A DNA stretch of 64,000 nt, taken from the NCBI RefSeq assembly GCF_015351235.1, contig NZ_JADKSJ010000001.1, positions 2,125,668 to 2,189,667 of the forward strand, given 5' to 3'. Position numbers and translations under genes: made by a program. This stretch comes from Plantibacter sp. VKM Ac-2880. GTDB lineage: Bacteria; Actinomycetota; Actinomycetes; Actinomycetales; Microbacteriaceae. Shown piece by piece: positions 9,207 to 18,352 of this stretch (positions are counted from its first letter, which is position 1; each line of letters starts with the position of its first letter). The notes beneath the pieces were generated by a model. It was not told where the DNA came from. It saw only the letters and a list, made by a program, of their open reading frames with translations, and ran no database searches.

Positions 9207-10205
9207 TCAGGCGGAGTCGCGGACGACGAGCGTCGTGTCGAGCCAGCGCGGGGCAGCTGTCCGGCCGGCGATGAGCTCCATGACGAGTTCAGCCGCGACC
9301 CGGCCCATCTGCTCCAACGGTTGACGGACCGAGGTCAGGGGCGGTTCCGCCGTGGCCGCGACCACCGTGTCGTCGAAGCCGACGAGCGCGATGTCGTCCG
9401 GGACGGTTCGGCCGCTGGCCTCGAGGACGCGCATCGCCCCGACCGCCATGAGGTCCGAGCCCGCGAAGACGGCGTCGAGGTCCGGGTATCGGGAGAGCAG
9501 CCGTGCCATGGCCGACGACCCGCTCGGCATGGTGAAGTCGCCTCGGGCGATCGCCCGGGTGTCGAGCCCGCGTTCGGTGAGGACGTCCCGCCAACCTCGG
9601 ACGCGATCGCTGGAGGCGGCCATGTCGGCGGGGCCGGAGATGACGCCGATCCGCGTGCGGCCGAGGGCGATCAGGTGTTCGGCCGCGAGACGACCGCCAG
9701 CGTAGTTGTCGGAGTCGACGAAGGTGACGTCCTCCGTGTGCTCACCCATCGGGCGGCCGACGAAGACGATCGGAAGGTCCACCGGAGCGAGCGCCTGGGT
9801 GATCGTGCTGATCTCGTGCTGCAGGATCACCACCGCCCCGTCCACGTAGTGGGCTGCCAGGTAGGCGACGAGCGCGTCGAGCTGGTGCGGGTCCGCGAGG
9901 AAGAGCGCGGGTTGCTGGGCCGCCGAGAGGAGCGCTGCGGTCGCACCTTTGAGCGGCGCCGCGACGAACGATCCGGAGAACGGTTCGAGTTCGCCGGCCG
10001 CCAGCACGATCGCGACGGCGCCGGTCCGGCCACCGGCCAACGATCGGGCTGCCACGTTCGTCCGGTAGGCGAGTTTCACAGCCGCCTCCCGGACGGCGAC
10101 GACCATCGAGGCGTCGACCGTCGAGGCACCGGCGAGGACCCGCGAAGCGGTCGCTCGGGAGACGCCGGCCTCTCGGGCGACGTCGACCAGGGTCGGTTTG
10201 CGCAT
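9207..10205 (-). CDS. LacI-family transcriptional regulator of the glycan locus
   Basis: A 332-residue regulator. The helix-turn-helix at residues 5-25 reads PTLVDVAREAGVSRATASRV, followed by the hinge helix and a periplasmic-binding-like sugar sensor domain. The ATG follows an AAAGGAG ribosome site; a longer reading upstream crosses the divergent promoter and is unlikely. It heads the leftward glycosidase operon and faces the ABC transporter operon, so it probably represses both by binding in 10206-10463 and is released by a mono- or disaccharide inducer. The inducer is unknown. Confidence 0.93.
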   Translation of the reverse strand: MRKPTLVDVAREAGVSRATASRVLAGASTVDASMVVAVREAAVKLAYRTNVAARSLAGGRTGAVAIVLAAGELEPFSGSFVAAPLKGATAALLSAAQQPALFLADPHQLDALVAYLAAHYVDGAVVILQHEISTITQALAPVDLPIVFVGRPMGEHTEDVTFVDSDNYAGGRLAAEHLIALGRTRIGVISGPADMAASSDRVRGWRDVLTERGLDTRAIARGDFTMPSGSSAMARLLSRYPDLDAVFAGSDLMAVGAMRVLEASGRTVPDDIALVGFDDTVVAATAEPPLTSVRQPLEQMGRVAAELVMELIAGRTAAPRWLDTTLVVRDSA

Positions 10206-10282
10206 CCTCGCTCCTTTGCGATCGTCCACCTGCCGGTGGTCTGGCAACGAGCATCGCAGAGTCCGAGAGAGCGGTCTCCGAG

Positions 10283-10290
10283 TTGCGCAA
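10283..10290. promoter_or_regulatory. Candidate LacI-type operator half, TTGCGCAA
   Basis: A perfect 8-bp palindrome with a central CG, as in most LacI-family operators, in the divergent region between the regulator and the importer. It sits 78 bases before the regulator start. Assignment to the neighbouring regulator is inference. Confidence 0.35.
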
Positions 10291-10324
10291 TATTGATCTG
10301 GTGCCCCGGAACCCCGCTGCCTAT

Positions 10325-10334
10325 GGTGATCACC
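10325..10334. promoter_or_regulatory. Perfect 10-bp palindrome GGTGATCACC in the divergent promoter
   Basis: Lies midway between the two divergent genes. It lacks the central CG of a LacI operator, so it may serve another regulator (for example one for carbon status) or be incidental. Confidence 0.25.
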
Positions 10335-10382
10335 ACGCCCGAACGGTCCGGATGCTTCCCGATCCAGTCGACATCGGCGCGA

Positions 10383-10402
10383 GCCGGAGATCGCTCTCCG
10401 GC
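10383..10402. promoter_or_regulatory. Candidate LacI-type operator or leader hairpin
   Basis: GCCGGAGA-TCGC-TCTCCGGC is an inverted repeat with perfect 8-bp arms centred on CG, 62 bases before the binding-protein start. The shape resembles the GGAG(N)CTCC operators of actinobacterial CebR-like regulators. In RNA it could also fold as a hairpin in the leader. Confidence 0.4.
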
Positions 10403-10463
10403 CGGTGACCGCAACGTAGCGCGACACCGCGGAACACGATCCCGCATAGGAGGGGGATTTCCA

Positions 10464-11723
10464 GTGAAATTCCGTCTTGCAGCAGCAGCAACCGTCGCCG
10501 TCATGGTCGGCGCCCTGGTCACCGGTTGTTCCGGGTCCGGCGGCGGCGATGACAAGACCTTCCAGTTCTGGTCCTTCACGGGCATCAACCAGAAGGCCGA
10601 TGTCGAGAAGTACCAGGAAGCGCACCCCGACATCACCGTCAAGCTCACCGAGGTCGGCAGCACGCAGGAGACCGCCCAGGCGCTCACCGCCGCGCTGGCC
10701 GGCGGCAAGGTCCCCGACCTGGTGCTCATCCAGGGCGACGACCTGCCGAACTTCGTCGCCAACCCCGACAACTTCGTCGACCTGAGCACGATGGGTGCCG
10801 ACGACATCTCCAAGGACTACCTGCCATGGGTCTGGAACCAGGCGGTGGCCCAGAACGACGCCGTCGTCGGGGTCCCGACCGATGTGGGCGGGATGTCGAT
10901 GGCGTACCGTGCCGACCTCTTCGAGGCCGCCGGCCTGCCGTCGGACCCGGACGAGGTCGCAGCGCTGTGGCCGACCTGGGACGACTTCATCTCCGTCGGG
11001 CAGCAGTACGTCGCCGCCACCGGGAAGCCGTTCCTCGACAACGCCGGCACCTCGGTCTTCTTCCAGACCGTGAACCAGGTCGACGAGAAGTACTACACGC
11101 CGGAGGGCGAACTCGTGTACGACACGAACCCGCAGGTGAGGGAGGCGTTCGACATCTCGATCAAGGCGATCGAGGCCGGCATCACCGCGAACGTCCCCGC
11201 CTTCTCCACCGGCTGGAGCACGGGCAAGACCAACGGCGCCTTCGCCGCGATGGCGGCTCCCTCCTGGATGCTGAAGAGCATCAAGACGGACGCGCCCGAC
11301 ACCTCGGGCCAGTGGCGCGTGACGACGGTGCCCAAGGTCGCCGGCAACTGGGGTGGCAGCTACCTCGCCATCCCGAAGCGCGCGGCGAACCCGGAGGCCG
11401 CGTGGGCCTACATCAAGGAGATGCAGTCACCCGAGTCGCAGCTGAAGAACTTCACCGACACGGGCGCCCTGCCCAGCACGGTCTCCGCGTACGAGTCGAC
11501 GGCGATCGCCGACTACACCGACCCGTTCTTCGGCGACTCGAAGATCGGTGACGTGCTCGGCAAGTCCCTGCAGGAGTTCAAGCCGTTCTTCAACGGTCCG
11601 GAGACCGCGACGATCGGCTCGGCGATGATCAACACCGTCACCGACGTCGAGGCGGGTAACACCCCACCGGACAAGGCGTGGGACGTCGCGATGAAGGCCG
11701 TGAAGGACGCCCTCGGCGACTGA
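10464..11723 (+). CDS. Sugar ABC transporter substrate-binding lipoprotein
   Basis: A 419-residue extracellular solute-binding protein of the CUT1 (oligosaccharide) type. The signal peptide ends in a lipobox LVTGC with the lipidated Cys22, followed by a Ser/Gly linker. The mature part has FWSFTGINQKADVEKYQ and a SYLAIPKRAANPEAAWAYIKEM segment characteristic of family 1 binding proteins. It captures oligosaccharides for the two downstream permeases. The GTG start is set by AGGAGGGGG 7-10 bases upstream. The open frame continues far upstream through the divergent region and antisense to the regulator, but that part has no protein-like character. Confidence 0.94.
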   Translation: MKFRLAAAATVAVMVGALVTGCSGSGGGDDKTFQFWSFTGINQKADVEKYQEAHPDITVKLTEVGSTQETAQALTAALAGGKVPDLVLIQGDDLPNFVANPDNFVDLSTMGADDISKDYLPWVWNQAVAQNDAVVGVPTDVGGMSMAYRADLFEAAGLPSDPDEVAALWPTWDDFISVGQQYVAATGKPFLDNAGTSVFFQTVNQVDEKYYTPEGELVYDTNPQVREAFDISIKAIEAGITANVPAFSTGWSTGKTNGAFAAMAAPSWMLKSIKTDAPDTSGQWRVTTVPKVAGNWGGSYLAIPKRAANPEAAWAYIKEMQSPESQLKNFTDTGALPSTVSAYESTAIADYTDPFFGDSKIGDVLGKSLQEFKPFFNGPETATIGSAMINTVTDVEAGNTPPDKAWDVAMKAVKDALGD

Positions 11724-11755
11724 CCCGACCCCCGTCCTCACCTCCGCTCCGACCC

Positions 11756-11791
11756 GGGGCGTTCCGGCCGAGCAGCACGCCGGAACGCCCC
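11756..11791 (+). other. Intercistronic stem-loop between binding protein and permease genes
   Basis: Perfect 13-bp arms (11756-11768 and 11779-11791) enclose a 10-base loop, and no T-run follows. The stem ends 12 bases before the permease GTG. Structures in this position usually protect the binding-protein mRNA or attenuate transcription so that the binding protein is made in excess over the membrane subunits. Confidence 0.7.
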
Positions 11792-11803
11792 CGAAGGATC
11801 ATC

Positions 11804-12763
11804 GTGACCTCTTTCATCGCCCCACCCCGGCTGCTGCCGAAGCAGTCGCCCCCCGGTATCGGGACGCGGATCCGCAACACGCTGCCGGAACGCTTCGCCC
11901 CGTACATCTACATCGCCCCGTTCTTCCTGATCTTCGCCGTCTTCGGCCTGATCCCGCTCCTGTTCACCTTCGTGGTCTCCCTGTTCGACTGGAACCCGAT
12001 CGGGCAACAGACGTTCATCGGCTTCGACAACTTCACGAGACTCGCCGCCGACCCCCGGTTCTGGAACGCGATGCTCAATACCTTCGCGATCTTCATCATC
12101 TCGACGGTGCCGCAACTGGTCATCGCGCTCGGGCTCGCGCACCTGCTCAACCACGTGCGGCTGCGCTTCGCGACCGGCTTCCGGATGGCCATGCTCGTGC
12201 CGTACATCACCTCGGTCGCGGCGACCACGATCGTGTTCGCCCAGTTGTTCGACCGCGACTACGGCCTGTTCAACTACCTGATCAGCTTCTTCGGCGGCGA
12301 CCATGTCGACTTCCTGAACGACAAGGTCGGCTCCTGGTTCCTCGTCGCTCTGATGGTCGTCTGGCGATGGACGGGGTACACGACCCTGTTGTACCTGGCG
12401 GCCCTGCAGGCGATCCCGCGGGATGTCTACGAAGCCGCCGCGGTCGACGGTGCGGGTGGTTGGAAGCAGTTCGTCTACATCACCATCCCGTCGCTCCGGC
12501 CGATCATCGTCTTCACGATCGTCACCTCGACGATCGGCGGGCTCCAGGTGTTCACGGAACCGCTGCTGGTCAATCCGGCCACCGGTCTCACCTGTGGTGC
12601 GGCCCGGCAGTGTCAGACCCTCACGCTGTTCCTGTACGAGCAGGGCTTCGGCCAGTTCGAGTTCGGGTACGGGTCGGCGATCGGCGTCGCCCTGTTCGTG
12701 ATCGTCGTACTCGTCGCCCTGCTGAACTTCTTCCTGTCCACCCGAACCCGAGGAGGACGCTGA
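11804..12763 (+). CDS. Sugar ABC transporter permease (MalF-like)
   Basis: A 319-residue inner-membrane permease. About six hydrophobic segments start with YIYIAPFFLIFAVFGLIPLL. The cytoplasmic ATPase-contact loop (EAA motif) reads YEAAAVDGAGGWKQFVYITIPSLRP. The GTG is chosen because GAAGGA stands six bases before it; a longer reading starts inside the preceding gene and covers the intercistronic stem-loop. It pairs with the next gene, with which it shares a TGATG junction. Confidence 0.93.
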   Translation: MTSFIAPPRLLPKQSPPGIGTRIRNTLPERFAPYIYIAPFFLIFAVFGLIPLLFTFVVSLFDWNPIGQQTFIGFDNFTRLAADPRFWNAMLNTFAIFIISTVPQLVIALGLAHLLNHVRLRFATGFRMAMLVPYITSVAATTIVFAQLFDRDYGLFNYLISFFGGDHVDFLNDKVGSWFLVALMVVWRWTGYTTLLYLAALQAIPRDVYEAAAVDGAGGWKQFVYITIPSLRPIIVFTIVTSTIGGLQVFTEPLLVNPATGLTCGAARQCQTLTLFLYEQGFGQFEFGYGSAIGVALFVIVVLVALLNFFLSTRTRGGR

Positions 12764-13656
12764 TGTCCGAGACGCTCAACTCCACCCAGCTGCAGGCGAG
12801 CGCGACCGCCGCCGGCCGGAAGCGGAACAGCGGCCGGATCGGCCGCATCCCGTGGTACACCTACGTGCTGCTCGTCTGCGCCGTCATCGTGAGCATGTTC
12901 CCGCTGTACTTCATGTTCGTGGTCGCCACCACGGATTCGGCTACGGCGACGACCCTGCCGCCGCGGCTGTACCCGGGCGACAACCTGTTCCACCTCGTCG
13001 GACTCGTCCTCGAGACGGTGCCGTTCGTCCAGTCGATGATCAACAGCCTCATCGTCGCGCTGTCGATCGGTGTCGGTTCGGCGCTGCTGTGCGCGCTGGC
13101 CGGCTTCGCCTTCGCGAAACTGGAGTTCCGGGGCCGGAACGCGCTGTTCATCCTGGTGGTCCTCACGATGACGGTGCCCACGCAGCTCAGCGTGATCCCG
13201 CAGTACCTCATCATCAGCGCCCTCGACTGGGTGGACACCCTGCAGGCGCTCATCGTCCCCGGGCTCGCGAGCGCGTTCGGCATCTTCTGGATGCGGCAGC
13301 ACATCTCGAGCTCCGTCAGCGACGAGCTGTTGCAGGCGGCCAGACTCGACGGTGCCAACACCTGGCAGATCTTCTGGCGGATCGTCTTCCCGGTCATCCG
13401 TCCCGCGGCGTTCGTGCTCGGGCTGCTCGGGTTCGTCGGGTCCTGGAACGACTTCCTCTGGCCGTTCATCGTCCTGAAGTCGCCCGAGATGTACACCGTC
13501 CAGATCGCGATCAAGGCACTGCAGTCGCAGCGGTCGATCGATCTCGGTCTCGCGATGGCCGGCTCGTTCCTCGCCACCATCCCGCTGCTCATCGCCTTCG
13601 TGTTCGTCGGCAAGCGCATGGTGACGGGGATCATGGACGGAGCGTTCAAGGGATGA
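12763..13656 (+). CDS. Sugar ABC transporter permease (MalG-like)
   Basis: A 297-residue second permease. Six predicted membrane helices begin at about residue 30 (WYTYVLLVCAVIVSMFPLYF), and the EAA-like loop is LLQAARLDGANTWQIFWRIVFPVIRP. The ATG overlaps the stop of the first permease (TGATG) and follows AGGAGG. Its own stop overlaps the GH3 start (ATGA), so importer and hydrolases are co-translated. No ATP-binding subunit is encoded nearby; an MsiK-like shared ATPase is expected elsewhere. Confidence 0.94.
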   Translation: MSETLNSTQLQASATAAGRKRNSGRIGRIPWYTYVLLVCAVIVSMFPLYFMFVVATTDSATATTLPPRLYPGDNLFHLVGLVLETVPFVQSMINSLIVALSIGVGSALLCALAGFAFAKLEFRGRNALFILVVLTMTVPTQLSVIPQYLIISALDWVDTLQALIVPGLASAFGIFWMRQHISSSVSDELLQAARLDGANTWQIFWRIVFPVIRPAAFVLGLLGFVGSWNDFLWPFIVLKSPEMYTVQIAIKALQSQRSIDLGLAMAGSFLATIPLLIAFVFVGKRMVTGIMDGAFKG

Positions 13657-16052
13657 CCCTGCAACACGAAGGCCCCCGGTCGGCCACGCGGCCGGTCGAG
13701 CGGGGTCGCTGGAACGATCGCCGTCTCGCTCCGGTGGAGCGGGCGCAGGCGCTCCTGGAAGCGATGACCCTCGAGGAGAAGGTGGCGCAGCTCGGCTCGG
13801 TGTGGTTCACCGACTCCGGAGGTGACTTCGCCCCGAGTGTCGAGGCGACCGAGACCACCGCAGCCGCTGAGACGGTGTCATCTCCCACAGACGACGGCTT
13901 CGTCGGCGGGCTCGGGCAGCTCACCCGGATCTTCGGGACCGAACCGGTGACGGTGCCGGACGGGGTGCGCCGACTCCGCGAGCTCCAGCAGCAGGTCGTC
14001 GACGGGAACCGCTTCGGCATCCCGGCGATCGCCCACGAGGAATGTCTGACGGGCTTCGCCGCGTACGGGGCGACCGCGTTCCCGACGCCGCTCGCCTGGG
14101 CCGCCACCTTCGACGAGGACCTCGTCGAACGGATGGCCGAGGCGATCGGCGACGACCTCCGCTCGGTCGGGGTCCATCAAGGACTCGCGCCGGTCCTCGA
14201 CGTCGTGCGCGACTACCGCTGGGGGCGGGTCGAAGAGACGCTGGGGGAGGACCCGTACCTCGTCGGTCAGCTCGGCGCCGCCTACGTCCGCGGGCTCGAG
14301 CGTACGGGCGTCATCGCGACGCTCAAGCACTTCGCGGGCTATGCCGCCTCGCGCGGGGCGAAGAACCACGGTCCGGTCAGCATCGGACATCGTGAGCTCG
14401 CCGACGTCGTGCTGCCCCCGTTCGAGACCGCCATCCGGCTCGGCGGCGCGCGGAGCGTCATGAACGCGTACACCGACCTCGACGGTGTCCCTGCTGGAGC
14501 GAGCGTCGAGCTGCTCACGGGCGTCCTGCGCGACGCGTGGGGCTTCTACGGCACCGTGGTCGCCGACTACTGGGCCATCCCGTTCCTCGCGACGATGCAC
14601 CGGGTCGCCGAGGGTGCAGCGGAAGCCGGAGCCCTCGCCCTCACCGCAGGGATCGACGTCGAGCTCCCGGAGACCGTCGGGTTCGGCGCCGCTCTGGTCG
14701 GCTCGGTCCGGGACGGCACCGTCAGCGAAGCGCTCGTCGACCGGGCTGTCCTCCGGCATCTGCGGCAGAAGGTCGAGCTCGGCCTGCTCGACGGGGGACC
14801 GCTGGTGCCGGAGGACGCCGCGGCGACCGACCTCGACGGTCCGCGGAACCGCGCCATCGCGACCCGTCTCGCCGAGGAGTCGATCGTGCTCCTCCGGAAC
14901 AGCGGCGCGCTTCCGTTGGACGCGCGGTCACGCATCGCCGTGATCGGCCCGGCCGCCGACCAGTTCCGCAGTCTCGTCGGGTGTTACGCCTTCCCGAACC
15001 ACGTCCTGTCGAAGCATCCGGGCCACGATCTCGGGATCGCGATCCCGACCCTGCTGGACGCGGTGCGCACGGAGTTCCCGGGTGCCGACCTCGTGTCGGA
15101 GGAGGGCTGCGGCATCACCACCACCGACCGTGCCGGCATCCCGGCGGCCGTGAAGGCGGCGGCCGAGGCCGACGTCGTCGTGCTCGCCGTGGGCGACATC
15201 GCCGGCCTTTTCGGCGACGGCACCTCCGGCGAAGGGTGCGACGCCGAGGACCTCCGGCTCCCGGGTGGACAGCACGAGCTCGTGCTCGCCGTCCTCGCGA
15301 CGGGCACACCGGTCGTCCTCGTCGTGTTGTCCGGACGCCCGTACGCGCTGGGCGAATACGTAACCGCCGATGCGGTGGTGCAGGCGTTCTTCCCCGGCCA
15401 GGAGGGTGCCGCAGCCGTCGCCGGTGTCCTCTCCGGACGCGTCGCGCCGAGCGGACGGCTCCCGGTCCAGATCCCTCGGTCACCGGCCATGTCGGGCACG
15501 TCGCTGCAACCACCACTCGGCCTCGCGTCGCGGGGGATCAGCGTGCTCGATCCCACGCCGCTCTACTCGTTCGGTCACGGACTGACCGCCGGGGACGTCC
15601 GTTACCGCTCGCTCGAGGCCGCCCCGGAACTCGCCGTTGACGGAGAACTCCTGGTGGACGTGACGGTCGAGAACGCCGGTGCCACGGACGCCGTCGAGGT
15701 CGTCCAGCTCTACGGCACGGACCTCGTCGCCTCGGTCGTCCGGCCCGCCGTCGAGCTCCTCGCGTTCGCGCGCATCGACCTCGCGGCGGGGACGACGGCG
15801 ACGGTCCGGTTCACCGTGTCCGCCGACCGGCTCTCGTTCACCGGGGTCGACGGCCGGCGGATCGTCGAGCCGGGCAGGTCCACGCTGTCAGCCGGTCCCT
15901 CGGCCGGCGACCGGCCTGTCGCCCGGACGATCGAGGTGACCGGTGCGCGGCGCGTCCTCACCGGCCCACGCAGCCTCAGGGTGGACTGGCACCGACTCGG
16001 TACAGGGGATCGCGTCGACGGCCTCGCGGTCGCCCCGACGGGAGGTCGGTGA
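13653..16052 (+). CDS. GH3 family beta-glycosidase (beta-glucosidase or beta-xylosidase)
   Basis: A 799-residue retaining glycosidase. Features in order are EEKVAQLG, the RWGRVEETLGEDPYLV loop, LKHFAGY, the nucleophile D305 in VVADYWAIP, an alpha/beta sandwich domain with GDGTSGEGCDAEDLRLPG, and a C-terminal fibronectin-III-like domain. The '(S/A)DYxAI' nucleophile context is common in the beta-xylosidase-like branch, where beta-xylosides or alpha-L-arabinosides are substrates. No signal peptide. It is coupled to the permease by an ATGA overlap, supporting action on the imported sugar. Confidence 0.92.
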   Translation: MTLQHEGPRSATRPVERGRWNDRRLAPVERAQALLEAMTLEEKVAQLGSVWFTDSGGDFAPSVEATETTAAAETVSSPTDDGFVGGLGQLTRIFGTEPVTVPDGVRRLRELQQQVVDGNRFGIPAIAHEECLTGFAAYGATAFPTPLAWAATFDEDLVERMAEAIGDDLRSVGVHQGLAPVLDVVRDYRWGRVEETLGEDPYLVGQLGAAYVRGLERTGVIATLKHFAGYAASRGAKNHGPVSIGHRELADVVLPPFETAIRLGGARSVMNAYTDLDGVPAGASVELLTGVLRDAWGFYGTVVADYWAIPFLATMHRVAEGAAEAGALALTAGIDVELPETVGFGAALVGSVRDGTVSEALVDRAVLRHLRQKVELGLLDGGPLVPEDAAATDLDGPRNRAIATRLAEESIVLLRNSGALPLDARSRIAVIGPAADQFRSLVGCYAFPNHVLSKHPGHDLGIAIPTLLDAVRTEFPGADLVSEEGCGITTTDRAGIPAAVKAAAEADVVVLAVGDIAGLFGDGTSGEGCDAEDLRLPGGQHELVLAVLATGTPVVLVVLSGRPYALGEYVTADAVVQAFFPGQEGAAAVAGVLSGRVAPSGRLPVQIPRSPAMSGTSLQPPLGLASRGISVLDPTPLYSFGHGLTAGDVRYRSLEAAPELAVDGELLVDVTVENAGATDAVEVVQLYGTDLVASVVRPAVELLAFARIDLAAGTTATVRFTVSADRLSFTGVDGRRIVEPGRSTLSAGPSAGDRPVARTIEVTGARRVLTGPRSLRVDWHRLGTGDRVDGLAVAPTGGR

Positions 16053-16055
16053 GCC

Positions 16056-18308
16056 ATGCCGTTCATCCCCGTCTCCCAGGTGACACTCACCGGGGGCCCG
16101 CTCCTGCAGGCGCAGGAGGCCGACCGTGCCTATCTTCACGCCCTCGAACCGGACCGGCTCCTCGCTCCGTTCCTCCGCGAGGCCGGACTCCCGACTCGCG
16201 CCGCGTCCTACGACGACTGGGAGCGGCGCGGGCTCGACGGCCACACCGCGGGTCACTACCTCTCGGCCTGCTCCCTCATGGTGGCGTCGACCGGCGACGA
16301 GGTCCTTGCGTCGCGGCTCGCGTACACGGTCGCAGAGCTCTCGCGTGCGCAGGCCCACCTCGGCACGGGATACGTCGGCGGCATCCCGAGGAGCGCCGAA
16401 CTGTGGGCGGAGGTGGCGGAGGGCATCACGGCATCGATCTTCGGCGGCGACCGCTGGGTGCCCTGGTACAACCTGCACAAGCTGTACGGGGGCCTCATCG
16501 ACGCCGCGCGCCTGACCGGGAACCAGGCGGCCCGTGACGTCGTCGTGCGCCTGGCGGACTGGTGGGAGGCACTGGCGTCCGGCATCGACGAGGAGCACTT
16601 CCAGCTGATGCTCGAGACCGAGATCGGCGGGATGAACGAGGCCTACGTCGATCTGTTCGACCTGACGGGAGACCCGCGCCACCTCGCCATGTCGGCTCGC
16701 TTCACCGGCGCAGCCCTCAGCGGCCCCTTGTCGCGCTCCTCCGACGAACTGACCGGCTTGCACGCGAACACTCGCATCCCGCAATTCGTCGGTTTCGCCG
16801 CGTTGGCCGCTCGCAACGGTGATCCCGCGCTCGGGCGGGCCGCCCGGTTCGCCTGGCAGACCATCGTGACGCGCCGGTCGGTGGCGATCGGCGGCAACAG
16901 CGTGCGTGAGCACTTCCACGCCGTCGACGACTTCACGCCGATGTCGGAGGACCGCGAAGGCCCCGAGACCTGCAACAGCTACAACCTGATCAAGCTGGGG
17001 AGGCGGCTCACCGCGGACGCGGCCGATCCGGACGTCACCGACATGATCGAGCGCATCCTCTTCAACCACCTCCTGTCCGCGCAGCATCCCGGACACGGCG
17101 GTCTCGTCTACTTCACGTCGATGCGGCCGGATCACTACCGCGTGTACTCCGCGCCGCAGCACAGCTTCTGGTGCTGCGTCGGGACGGGGCTCGAGAGCCA
17201 CGCGAAACACGGGGAGTCCTTGTACCGGCTCGACGGCGAGGCGGTGTCGGTGGAGCTCTTCGCGTCGTCGACCGTCCGCATCCCGGAGCTCGGCCTCGTG
17301 CTCGAGCAGGAGACCGCGTTCCCATCCGACGGCCTGGTGGCACTGACCTTCCGGCTCGAGCGGGGCAGGCGGTTCCCAGTACACATCCGCGTGCCGGGGT
17401 GGACCGCCTCGGTGCCGCTCGTGCGGGTGAACGGCATCGAGATCCAGGCGACGGTCGACCGCGGGCACCTCGTCCTGGACCGCGGGTGGGAGGACGGAGA
17501 CGTCGTGTCGTTCGAGCTCGGGATGAGCGGACGGTCGGAACCGTTCCCCGACGGGTCCGACTGGACGGCGTTGCTCTGGGGTCCGTCCGTCCTCGCGGTA
17601 CGCGGGTCGGCGCTCGACGCCGAGACGGTCATCGCCGACCGACCGCGCGCCGCACACACGGCGGTCGGCCCGCTCACCCCGCTCGCCACGGCGCCGATCA
17701 TCCCGCGGTCGTCCGTGCCCCGCCGCGATGCGGACGGCTCCTTCCTGGTCGACTCGGATCGGGGACCGATCCGGCTGGAGCCGTTCGCCGGACTCCACGA
17801 CGCGAGGTACACCGTGAGCTTCCCCGTCGCCGCCGGCTCGGACCAGCGGTCCGTCGAGGAGCGCCGTGCGCGTCTGGCCGATCGGGACCGGATCGCCGCG
17901 ACGCTCGACGGACGGACGGTCGACCGCGTCGCGCTGGGCGAGCAACAACCGGAGGCCGATCACGGGTTCCGAGGCGCGTCGACCCGCTCAGGAGCAGCGG
18001 GCGGTGTCCGGTGGCGCAGCACCTCGGACCGGATGTCGGTCACCCTCGTGGACCCGCACCTGCTGGCGCGCGTCGTCAGGGTCTCGTGGCTGCCCGCCGA
18101 CGACATTCGGGGGTTCGCGATCGAGATCGACGGCCTGGTCGCTGAGGAGCAGCTCGGCGGACGCGATGGAGACCGGGCCTGGGTCGAGATTCCGTTGCCC
18201 CCGACGACCGCCGGCTGGGGCGTCAGACGGTTCACCATCGTCGCCCCGTCGGGGGAGGAGACCCCGCGGATGACCGAACTCAGGGTGCTGACGGCGAGTA
18301 ACGCCTGA
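16056..18308 (+). CDS. GH127 (DUF1680) beta-L-arabinofuranosidase
   Basis: A 750-residue protein of the DUF1680 family. It keeps the unusual zinc-thiolate catalytic set of HypBA1-type enzymes: E304 and C306 in EGPETCNSYN plus the vicinal C373-C374 in FWCCVGTGLE, with E285 (VREHF) a candidate acid/base. These enzymes release beta-L-arabinofuranose, for example from hydroxyproline-linked arabino-oligosaccharides. The N-terminal (alpha/alpha)6 barrel carries WVPWYNLHKLYGGL, followed by beta domains. No signal peptide. It starts three bases after the GH3 stop and is the strongest clue to the substrate of the locus. Confidence 0.92.
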   Translation: MPFIPVSQVTLTGGPLLQAQEADRAYLHALEPDRLLAPFLREAGLPTRAASYDDWERRGLDGHTAGHYLSACSLMVASTGDEVLASRLAYTVAELSRAQAHLGTGYVGGIPRSAELWAEVAEGITASIFGGDRWVPWYNLHKLYGGLIDAARLTGNQAARDVVVRLADWWEALASGIDEEHFQLMLETEIGGMNEAYVDLFDLTGDPRHLAMSARFTGAALSGPLSRSSDELTGLHANTRIPQFVGFAALAARNGDPALGRAARFAWQTIVTRRSVAIGGNSVREHFHAVDDFTPMSEDREGPETCNSYNLIKLGRRLTADAADPDVTDMIERILFNHLLSAQHPGHGGLVYFTSMRPDHYRVYSAPQHSFWCCVGTGLESHAKHGESLYRLDGEAVSVELFASSTVRIPELGLVLEQETAFPSDGLVALTFRLERGRRFPVHIRVPGWTASVPLVRVNGIEIQATVDRGHLVLDRGWEDGDVVSFELGMSGRSEPFPDGSDWTALLWGPSVLAVRGSALDAETVIADRPRAAHTAVGPLTPLATAPIIPRSSVPRRDADGSFLVDSDRGPIRLEPFAGLHDARYTVSFPVAAGSDQRSVEERRARLADRDRIAATLDGRTVDRVALGEQQPEADHGFRGASTRSGAAGGVRWRSTSDRMSVTLVDPHLLARVVRVSWLPADDIRGFAIEIDGLVAEEQLGGRDGDRAWVEIPLPPTTAGWGVRRFTIVAPSGEETPRMTELRVLTASNA

Positions 18309-18352
18309 GCGGGTTGCGGGCGCGCGGGCCGCACGTGCGAGACGATGGGGAC

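Noticed and set aside
8088-10463. Very long open frame on the plus strand upstream of the binding-protein gene
   Set aside because: It runs antisense to the GH36 and LacI-type genes. Its translation is Arg/Gly/Asp-rich without any domain; only the part after the GTG at 10464, which has a ribosome site and lipobox, is real.
15888-17963. 691-codon open frame on the minus strand
   Set aside because: Antisense to GH127, which has intact catalytic motifs; the shadow has none.
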